A stretch of DNA of 64,000 bases. Source: Branchiostoma floridae. Lineage: Eukaryota; Chordata; Leptocardii; Amphioxiformes; Branchiostomatidae. Location: assembly GCF_000003815.2 (NCBI RefSeq), contig NC_049983.1, positions 25,787,003 through 25,851,002 on the forward strand, given 5' to 3'. Every line of letters begins with the position of its first letter. Position 1 is the first letter of the stretch. Below are positions 10,608 through 21,300 of this stretch, one piece after another. The notes below the pieces were generated by a model that worked only from the letters and a program-made list of their open reading frames with translations, was not told where the DNA came from and did not search any database. The position numbers were made by a program, and so were the translations under genes.

Positions 10608-10819
10608 TACTGTAAATGCATTTAAGTTCGCGGGGATTTAATTTCGCGGTAGCGGGGAAAATGACTTTTCGCGGTGGATTTAATTTCGCGGTAACACCAT
10701 CGACTGCGATCTAATACCTTTATAGAAAAATGTTCGCGGTGGATTTAAGTTCGCGGTAAAGTGGTCGCCGCGAAAACCGCGAACATTAATCCACCGCGAA
10801 CATTTCTGCATTTACAGTA
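10608..10819. mobile_element. 212-bp MITE with TACTGTAAATGCA termini, only in unit 1
   Basis: Perfect 13-bp terminal inverted repeats (10608-10620 and 10807-10819) enclose palindromic ttcgcggt/accgcgaa motifs. The matching position in unit 2 (near 27150) reads cttacaaaagtaagtacaag then ttcaatggc with no insert, giving an empty site. Confidence 0.8.
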
Positions 10820-11144
10820 CTTCAATGGCAACTTGACAATTTACAGAATCGGCAGCCAGATTTGATAAAAGTGACTTCACAGCACATAACATTCTGTGCT
10901 TGTTAACAATTACTTATTAACAATAAGATAATATAGATGAAAATGCTTACAACATTTTAAAATTAAGGACAACATAGTTCCCCCAAGTCATACCTAGAAA
11001 TAACAACCGGTCTATATCTGTTACAAAAGTGTCATATGATGATAAATCATAAGTATGTACAATTAATAAATTCCAGGGACAACTGCATTCTTCAATGACA
11101 GAGGGTAAGAAATTACTATCATTCTTATGTTACCATGTACTTGC

Positions 11145-11185
11145 AATTAGCCTCCGGGCATTAACTTGTAAATAAACTTTCAATT
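11145..11185 (+). repeat. LINE 3'-tail relic
   Basis: ttgcaattagcctccgggc followed by gtaaataaact closely resembles the 3' end of the LINE fragment at 44900-45504 read on its own strand. No coding part remains. Confidence 0.45.
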
Positions 11186-11335
11186 ATGACGAAAGTGGCA
11201 TATCACAGTCAATGGATTGTCGGAAACATTCTAATTCACTGCGTTCCGTTCGTGAATACAACTCAAAATCCATTCCTCCCATAGTTTCCACTAGTCCGTC
11301 AAAAGATTTGCTTTTCAGAGGTTTGAATTTCGCGC

Positions 11336-11445
11336 CCAATCAGACAGGTTTAGACACATCCGGGCACTTCATGACGTCAGGGAAAAGTCACGTGACCTAC
11401 ATTTAGCGCGAAATTTCAGTGTTGGAGTCACGGCCAAGATGGAAG
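11336..11445 (+). promoter_or_regulatory. Putative promoter of copy 2
   Basis: Within 110 bp: CCAAT (11336-11340), a perfect CRE TGACGTCA (11372-11379), the palindromic E-box GTCACGTGAC (11387-11396), an E2F-like TTTAGCGCGAAA (11402-11413) and a YY1-like CCAAGATGG near 11434. It lies 0.9 kb before the first coding exon, which opens with a splice acceptor and so needs an upstream noncoding exon here. Site functions are inferred from consensus. Confidence 0.45.
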
Positions 11446-12330
11446 CCGACCAAAACGATCACCTGTGTGTTCTGTTGCGCTTGTAGACTTGATCAGGCAA
11501 CTCCAGTGATTTCTGTTCATCTACAAGGATAAAAAGAATTCATCGGGCTCGGCTACGTGGCTTCGAAGGACGTTAACTGTCAGTTCAAAGGTTTGAAAGA
11601 GTTCTTTTATGTTCTCTCGAAAGTGAAAGGGGGAGGGGGGCGGATCGTCTCTGAGTAAACATGTAGTATACTGTAGTACAATAGAAGTCGAATAATATGC
11701 ACCAAATACGCTGGCAAATTAATTGCACACCCAATAGCGTATTTCGTGCAGGTTAGGTGCACCAACTAAAATAAAGTACAGTGTCAGAAAATCCTGTCTG
11801 ATCCAGTGCTCCTCTACTGAGAGGAACATCATTGGGAAATTACAATAATGGAATAATAAATAGATACAATTTCTGTTGTATCTATAATGCTACAGTATAT
11901 GTTTCTAAATAAGTATTTATTGCTATTTTTTATCAATGTGCGTGTAAAATATAAGATGATAGAAATAAAAGACCAATGAAGTGCATATCAATATCAATGA
12001 ATGTTTTATGTGTGTACAAAATCCAACATGTCATCTTTCAGTTTCTTGATAAAACCTCAAATGTTACTGATCGCTTTTCACACATAATTAGACAGTTGCA
12101 TGAAGTGTTGAAGACGGTTTGAAAGCCTCATGATGATGATGTAGCATGATTCAATATCAGTTCCGAAAATTTAACATAATTCATAAACTAATTGGAGGCA
12201 AAAAATTTTGTGTGATATGTATCACTTAACAGTTAACTTAACCCCCACCGGTACCCCCATGCAGGGCCTCCTTATTTCTTTGCCCCTTGTTTCATATTGT
12301 CCTCATTGTGCCACAGCAGGTTGTGACAAG

Positions 12331-12441
12331 ATGGACCTGGACACGTTCTACATGGCCGTGCAGTTTGGTGACGTTCCGACCGTAAAGAGGGGGCTGGAGG
12401 CTGGGGTGGACGTCAATGCCAAGAGAGACTGGGGAGGCTTG
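12331..12441 (+). CDS. Copy 2 exon 1: start and first ankyrin unit
   Basis: The ATG at 12331 follows a pyrimidine-rich acceptor (ccacagcag) and a short leader. It encodes 37 residues, MDLDTFYMAVQFGD then VKRGLEAGVDVNAK, an N-terminal capping ankyrin unit. Donor TTG|gtaagg, phase 0. Confidence 0.85.
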
Positions 12442-15293
12442 GTAAGGGGCAGAAGTGAAAGCACAAGTCCTGCTACATTTGTGATTGACAACAGCAACAA
12501 TCTTTAATAGAATAAGTTTATTTTTGCCGTTTTTTATCCGCACATTCTTTTGCTGTTTTGCATTCTATTTTGGACAGAAACAGCTAAAATCTATGTCAAC
12601 TCTATGTACACAATTTGTAAGATGTAATTAAATAGTCAGATTTTGAGCAAGACCTGGACACACCTATAGATGCCCATTTGAAGAAATTTAACATTTATAC
12701 AGCAGAAATAATTTCCCTTCCCAAGATAAGAATGAAGGTTGTCCGCTGTCACCGCGTCCTGAAAGTGCGACTAACGTGGAGGTGGAAAGTTATGAAAGAT
12801 GATCTATTTGAAAAGGATTGTCTATTGGTTGATTTAATTACACTTTACTTTTACACTGTACAGTCAATAATGCTGACAATAGTCTCTGTACGGTGGTGTA
12901 CTAGTAATGACCAGTTCTTGCCCAACTCTTGCTGTCCCCAGCCTGACCAGACATCCCTGCATGTGGCCTGCGAGTATGGGCAGACTGAGGTTGTAGAGCT
13001 GCTGATCCAACATGGGTCTGATGTGGCGGCGAGGGCGTGGGTAAGTATTAATAACCCTACTCTGATGTCTCCTGTCAATGAATTCCCAACAAGTATGCTG
13101 CAAAACTGTTCAAATTGAAAGTACAATTCAGAACTATTTTGCATCATCAACTTGTAGTACTTAGTTGGGACTGCAAGGACCCATTAGTGTACATGTATGT
13201 ACTCTCACCTCTCAAATAAACGTACCGGTACGTTTATTTTTTTCCGCCTCAAAATCCACTCGGTACGTCCTTATTTTAGACGGTACGTTTATTTTTTTTT
13301 TCAAATTGGGGCTTTCTTTACTAACCAGGGACCCCAAAAATATTGAAAGTTTGGTATTTTCTGCCCATATTTCCGCGGTATTTTGCTTAAAATTCACTAT
13401 TTTTCGGACGAGGCAGCGCGGATTTCCCTGCCGCTAGCGGTATGACCCAAACATCCTAACTAGGGATGCGTACCGGTACGCCGGATCGGTGCTGGATTTG
13501 CAAAAACTTTTCGGTTCATGTCCAAAAATAAGTGATTCGGTACTGCACTCACATATATCCTTTTTGTTTTAGACCATATATAACCTTCCAAAAATCTTGA
13601 AATTTGCGCTGAACAAAGACGAAAACATTGCCAAACATCAAGGTCCATAGGCCGAGCTCAAACACATGCTACACACACAGTCACTCAGATCCGTAAATTC
13701 TCGATCAAAACACAGAAATTAACCACCAACCAAACAAACTAAAAAGTTACCAATACTTTTCCACTATTTTTCACCCGTATTCAACTTGTTTTAATGTTCC
13801 AGCAACGAAAAAATCCTTCCAAAATAAAGCACAGCGTTCAATCGGCTCGAAAACATCCGCCATGTTGGATTTATCAACTCACGCCTAATCTCGCGGTAAT
13901 GCGCGAGAGAATGAATATTTTCTGCAGTACCGTCATCTTTTAATAGGGGGCAGTGTCTATGACCTCCTTGGTTTCTGCAACATTGAAAATAGCACAAGTG
14001 GTGAATAAAATAAGGTATTCTACTAAGTTGGAATGTTTCTTCAAAATGTTATTTTGTAACAATGATTATAAAATAAAGTTCTTTTTTTTATTTCTTCAAT
14101 TTTTATTTTCATTTATGTTTTACTTTTATTATAATCTTTGTTGATGTTGTGACACTCAGATAAAAGAAAATATGTGCAATAACATAGGAATTATTCTGTT
14201 CATTATTTATACAATTAACTGATATGGTACTCAGGCATAAATGAATAAAAAGAGCCTACCTGCTTATGACTGAAGTAGCATGGACACAGTTTACATGTCA
14301 ATTTGGTATTTTTCCGGGGGGTACTTTTATTCCAGGGGGTACTTTTATTGAATTTTGAAGATTTGTCCGGGGGGTACTTTTATTCCAGGGGGTACTTCTA
14401 TTTGAGAGGTGAGAGTAATACTTCAACTTGCTTTGCTTTCTTTTAAAGTGACTGCTATATGGTAACAGTGAATGGAATAGTGCAGCTTTTGGTGTTAAAT
14501 TTCAATTTGCTGTCATTTAGGTAAGAACTTTCAATTGTCTTTTGCCTATGTAGTTGTGGATTATGCTGTACCTTTCTCCCTGTACAGATCCACTCTGAAC
14601 CCCTACATGATGCTACTGCCAATGTTACTCTGTTCGTTTCATTACCCAATTTTTTTATATATCATGTCAATGTTGTTTCATATACCCATTAATGACCCAC
14701 CATTACTGACACCTTTCTGTACAGCACCAGTCCACTCCTCTGCATCTTGCTGCTTATGAGGACCACACCAAGACTTGTGAGGTCCTGATTCGTGCTAAGG
14801 CGGATGTGAACGCCAAAAATGAGGTAATGTAATTACATGTTTCGCATGGACTCACCAAAAGAACAGAAAAAGAACACACCAGCAAAAACAATATGTTGTC
14901 TCTATCGGGAACACATAAAAACTGACTTTTGCTATGTCCCATAAAGATATACACATTTAAAAAGTTTTTGTTGAATGCAGAAAGACGACCTCTGAAACAC
15001 ACCAAATCGTTTACTCCAAGTTCTGTTTTGTTTTCTTTGTTGTTACCCAAATTGTTTACATGTCCATGCAATTATAATGACCCTGACCTCCCCTATGTCC
15101 AGACCCAGTGGACACCCCTGCATCGGGCTGCTTACTGTAACCACACCAGGACTTGTAAAGTTCTGATTGATGCTGGCGCAGAAGTTAATGCTAGAAATCA
15201 AGTAATACATGTGTTTCGTATAGACTCTTGAATGACTGGATGTGAAATTAATTAGTGTTATGCACATTCATTGACTTGCACTAGTGCGTTTCT

Positions 15294-15327
<34 letters not shown>

Positions 15328-18300
15328 TCAGTCCCATTCCATTTTTCTGATCCATTTTTCTAAGCACTGTTCTACAACTTTGGTCGAGACACAAAAACAG
15401 AACAAATTCTGTTTACTAGTGTAATTACTGTTAGACATGTCTCTATTCATGCCATGATTTCTGCCATGTATCATAGAAAACACATTGAATATGAAGAAAT
15501 CAGAGGGCCTTTATAATTATTAAGTGTTAAATACTACCTTTGTCTAGATGTTGGTTTTGTGTAGCATGTCTAATTTCTTTGATTCTGTGTGCTATGGCAG
15601 CCATAGACGGATTGCTTAATGAAAATTGGTCTTTACAGAAATGGTTAGATTTTGGGGTTTTAAGCTTTGCAGTTCAGTGCAACGCTAGATTTGCCTACAT
15701 AACTAATCATTTATGTATGTTATGCTGTTAAAATGACCCCTCGATGAAACAAACAAAACTGACCCTGGCCGTCCTCCCTGTACAGGACCAGCACACACCC
15801 CTGGATCGGGCAGCTGGCTGGGGCCACACCGAGACTTGTGAGCTTCTGATTCGTGAAGGTGCAGAACTGATGGCCCCAAATGTGGTAATACACATGTATA
15901 TGTGTAACACGTGTGCCAAAACAGGGCTCGAAATACTTTTTTATGCATACCTGCACTGGTGCAGGTAACATTGAAAATTACCTGCACCAGACAAATTTTA
16001 CCTGCACCACTATGAATTTAGGAAGTATGGATCATACTAAAATTGTTCAGGAACAATTGCTTTTTTTTCTGTCATACTTAATAGGTGGTAACACCCAATG
16101 TAGCTAATAACAGTTCATATACACCTACATCATAGGACATGTATGTATAAAGCCCAGTGCATGGACCAGTGCAGGTTAGGTGCAGGTAGACACCAAAAAT
16201 ACCTGCACAGCTCCAATTTTACCTGCACTAACATGCATATGCAGGTGGTATTTTGAGCCCTGCAAAAGAATCTATTTTGTTAATAACTAGAGTATATGCT
16301 TATGCAAGCAAACAATGACCTCTGTCATGCACAACTTGCTCTTTATTGTAACTCTTAGTTTTGTTTTGTTTTGCTGTATTCTTACCCAAATCTTTCATAT
16401 ATCAATAATTATTTCATTTTAATGCCTGCCACTTCTGACCCTGATCTCTCTGCACGTGACCAGGCCACGCCCCTGCACTGGGCTGCCAAATACAACCAGA
16501 CCAGGACCTGTGAGCTTCTGATTGAGAAGGGTGCTGACGTGACAGCCAAAGATAAGGTCATACCTGCTTGTTTCACATTTGTTTCTTAAGACCACATTGA
16601 TGATGAACGCAAAAAGATAAACTTGATCACCTTCGCAAGACTTTGGTAGCGTTTGTATGTGTGTACATATGTTTGTGTGTATGGATGGACAGCATAACTC
16701 TGGTCTGGTTTAATAGGATACAAGATTAAAACAAACTGTTCTTAGTAAGGTGAAGGCGAAAACTGACTCTTCATTTAACATGCAAAATAGAAGACAATAC
16801 AATTTCTTTTGTGACTTTTATTTCTTTGTGCATTGTTGTTGTTATTGCCCAGCTTCAAGTAATTAGGTACGTAACAGTTTCTGATGCAACATGTCTCTCA
16901 TGTATCCCTCTACAGAGTGGGCGGACTCCGATAGATATTGCAAATGGTCAGGATACTCGGCGTTTCCTAAAGGTACGTGCTGCAATTGTTTTTTTGTGCT
17001 ATACTTTTCTACCACACTTTAAATTTTCCAGGCATGTAAGCTAAAATGTTGTGATCACTTAAGTCTTGTAGCAAAAATTGATATTCTTGGTAAACCAGTT
17101 CAGGGCTTCTTGGCTACTTTACACATGCCATGGTTGGTGACATTTGGTCCCAGCTTGCACTCAAGGAGAATATGGCCCATAAGTATGGTTAAGATTACCA
17201 GACACTTAAAGTTATATGAGTCTATGTCTACGTCTCAATATTCAAATACCTGTCCTCCCAGGAAGTGGAGAGGAAGGAGAAACAAGAAAAGTTCTACCAC
17301 GAGTTACTGCAGCAGTCTGGCGGGGTGAGGGTGGACAGGTTTAAGGTGTTCCTTGGAGGGAATGGGACAAATGGGAAGTCTACTCTGAAGAAAAGTCTTA
17401 TTAGGAAGGCAAGTAACCTTAATCCCCAGTTACACATAGCCAAAGTTTGCAGTAGGTTGGGAGCAGTCTGACCAGTTTTAGATTGTAGTGAAATTTGACT
17501 ACCGAACACACTCTGACCACTACTGACTTACTCCCATCCACCAGCCAACCCATTCCAGACTTCCCGTCCTGAGCCATGTTTTGAAAATTTCAAAACATCT
17601 GAAAATGATTATCTAATTTCAAAGTCGCTGACCACTTTTAGGATGTTAATGCTTTGTTTGTTAGTATGTATTCATTTATTAACTCATTACTTTAGCAAAA
17701 GTTTTGAATTATAAATTTTTAAAACCAACTGTGATAAATGTTTTTGTCACACCCAGGACCCGTTAACCCAAGCACAAAGTGTATCCTCTTCTGAGAAGGA
17801 ACCCCACGACCCCACCCCAGGTGTAGATATTGGAACGTTCCATGTACCAGGGGTGGGGGAGGTCAGCGTGTGGGACTTCGCTGGGCAGGCGGAGTACGCG
17901 GTGACCCACAGCATGTTCATGGATGCAGAGAACACCGTCTTCATTGTGCTGTACAACATCACGGACAAAGAGGAGACGCAAGAACAACAGGTAACCAGAG
18001 ATGCATTGGTTCTACAATTCTGCAGAGGTTTTACATTTCATTCAGTAATTTGGTCATTGCTGGGATGGCACTGGTCAAGTAGTGGTTATTTACAGTATGA
18101 ATAAATAAATGATCTAGCAACTCATGCTTGTTCATACTGATTACAACAAATGTGATTTTGCTACAGGTCCACTGGTGGCTGTGCTTCATCAAATCCTGCA
18201 ACCCGAACCGGCAGCCTGACGTCATCCTGGTGGCCAGCCATCGCGACAAGGTGGCATCTGCCAGAGGTAAGGATGGCTGTAACTGCCAGGAGGAATGTGT

Positions 18301-21300
18301 ACATGGGGCAAACATGCATGTACCATGGCATGGTTGAACAAGTCTGTCCATTAGCCCGATTGTCCCAGGCAAGTGAAATTTCCAATCGGGCAAGTGCATG
18401 TCCTACATACCTTGTCCAATCAGGCATGTACATGTAAGATTGTTCCAAGAGAGAGGTTTTGACATATTTGTTGCTCAGTCATGGCACCAAGCATTGTTCA
18501 ACACAGTAAAACAGAGCCAATGATAAAATAATTTCTGAAAAACGTACTTAAATTTAGGGCAAGTGAAAAGTTAGTTCAGGCAAGTGAATTTCTTATGCAC
18601 TTGCCTGATAGAACAACTGAATTTTCGAAAACTTGTTAAACCCTGCACAGGCTTGTTTTAATAGCATCTGTAAGGTGAAACACAAATTTAGATATGAATC
18701 TATCATTTTCGTCTTAAACAGGACAGCGCCTAGCAGCCCGTTTGCTTGAGTCGGTGAAAGAAGAGTTCCAAGACCACCTCCGTATCGCAGATGAAGTGAT
18801 CCTGATGGACTGTAGGCAGACTCGGACACCTGAGATGGACCAGCTGAAACGTCGTCTGGTCAGGATAAAACAGGCCTTGCTGCAAGTAAGTACATTAAAT
18901 TCAATCAGTTTTATCAGGAGCTAATTAGGGACCTGACGTTATTTACTGGGGGGGGAGGGCTGGTGCAAAATAGGTCTGGTAAAAAATTTTTCAATGGCCC
19001 CCCCCACGCCCCCAAAAATTTTTTTATGGCCCTCCCCCCGCCCCAAAAAATTTTTCTATGGCCCCCCCCCCCCCAAATTTTTCCTTGCCTTTTCCATTAC
19101 ACACAGTCTGTCATTAAATAATATACACATGTAGCAATAACAATAGCGGTAGCGTTGTTTGAACGTGACGACGATCGGGGTGTCAAGACCCGCGCGTCAA
19201 CAAATTACGCACGTTGGAGTCCTGCTGGGGCATATGTTATCTCCCAAAGTTTTACAACAGCCGAGTTTTCATTTTGATGACATATATACAAACATGTAGC
19301 ACTTGATGTTGTTACACTCACGCTGCAACGGTTATAAGACTTACCTTGTCTGATATCACTTCTCCGATCTACGTGAAAAAAGTCTCTGGTAACGTTTAAT
19401 ACGCAAGATCACGAAACTGAGCGTTTCCGCCAGACCGACGGCTAGCTGTTAAAGGCCGTCCAGGGATCGGAGGGCCGAAGGCCCGACCGGTCTGGGGGGT
19501 TAGGGGCATGCTACCCGGGAAATTTTGATATTTTTGACCCTCTAAAACGAAATTTCCCGCATTCTGTGAGGCAAAAAAATGTGGATTTTATGCGTCCACA
19601 TCAACGAAGAGAAAAGCGGGAGGGGAGGGGCTGTAATACAAGGCGATCTTTTCCACTACACATGTACGAAATTTACACAAAAGAAAACAAATTAATGTTG
19701 TAGTTGGAAGAGACTTGGGTACATTTTAGCGATATCGTTACGAACACTGCTTCAAGACTCCTTCAATCTTTCCAAAACGGGAGTTATTTCGGCCAATTGC
19801 AACCTACAAACTTGCCAAAAAAATTTCGCGCCACCATGATTACGTCATATGCTGCAGAGAGCCCGCTGTCACGAAAGTAAACATCGTAATGTTTTATCCC
19901 GTTGCCGTCCGTGAACCATTCCGTATACAAAGAACAGATGCACGCAGGATTGATATTCATACCAATTTTAGTTTCTATAGTTTTCTTAAACTTCGTGTGA
20001 ACATGGAATCACACGAAAGAGGCGGCTGCAGAAAATTTCTGTCTCAGTATGGGGAGGGCGAACTATATCAACGTAATCCTTGGGGGTCCGGGGCATGCTC
20101 CCCCGGGAAAATTTGGAAATCTTGCATATCTGAAACGATCTTTCCTAAATTTTGATGGGCAAAATTTGCTGGCAGACTAAGCTAAGTTTAATAGCCTTTC
20201 TATTAGAACTTCACATGGTTTTGAGGGCGACGACGCCCCCAACGTATTTCCACGATTTCGAGTGCCGGGCATGGCACGAGCCGTCGCAAGGTAGGTCTGG
20301 AGAAATGTCATTCAAATGATGAAGTTTGGACCCTCTGAGACACGATTTTCTGCATTTTGAGGGATAAATTTCGCTGGTAGACTATGCTAAATGTAATGAC
20401 AATTTTCTGTCAGAGGAAGAGATTTTTGATGGCAACGAGTGCCGAAGTGTTGTGTGCGCCGGAGGCGCAAGCCGTCGCAAGGGACGTCCAGAGAAAAATT
20501 AAAATTTTGACCATCTGAAACTTCATTTCCTGCATTTCAGGGGCACATTTTGCTTGTATTTATCAAGGCCCCTTAAAGGCAATTTTTTTTCAATGGCCCC
20601 CCCCTCGGCTCAACAATTTTTTCAATGGCCCCCCCCTCGGCTCAAAAAATTTTTCAATGGCCCCCCCCCACCTATGCACCAGCCCTCCCCCCCGGTAAAT
20701 ATCGTCAGGTCCCTTACGAGGAGCCATGAGTGAAAGATTCAAAGGACTAACATGGGTTCACATATCTACATAGCATACAGAATGTATGCTTCATGGTTCA
20801 GTAGCTGTGCACATCTCTTTGAGTGACTTTGTCCAGGATTTCAATAGATGAAAGCATCTTACAAGACATTAGTCATTGCTGTAGCGCAAGCTCTATGTTT
20901 GTTCACATCACTACAGACACGTTAGATCGCAGATGCAGAAAGATATGCTATTCCTTCATTAACAGGCTGTATAACACCAATAATAGTAATATACAAGGTC
21001 TTCTGAAGTTAGATTGTCTGTTCAGACATTCTTTTTTTTTTAATGTGTATAAACTGTTGTGTGTATAGTTTGTGTTCTTATGTTTGTATGGCTTATTCTA
21101 TGGGTTGTATACCTGAAATAAAGAAATTCAATTAGTCTTCTTGAATAGAAGACACTTCTATCCTTGTACTTAAAGTACTTAAGGTATAAATTTGTTGTCA
21201 TCCAAACTCTCACAGAACCAACGAGACATGCCTAGGCTGTGTGCAGAGATCATGAAGTGTCTACCAGAGTGGGGTCAGAGGAAAACTGGGCCCAAGTGCC

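Larger units (their letters stand above)
8728..12330. other. 3' flank of copy 1 and 5' region of copy 2
   Basis: From 8900 to about 11110 the DNA is colinear with 24940-27430 downstream of copy 2, so it belongs to the duplicated segment. It holds a shared inverted-repeat element (9972-10181), a private MITE (10608-10819), a LINE tail relic and a promoter-like cluster. From 11650 to 12300 nothing recognisable is seen. Confidence 0.7.
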
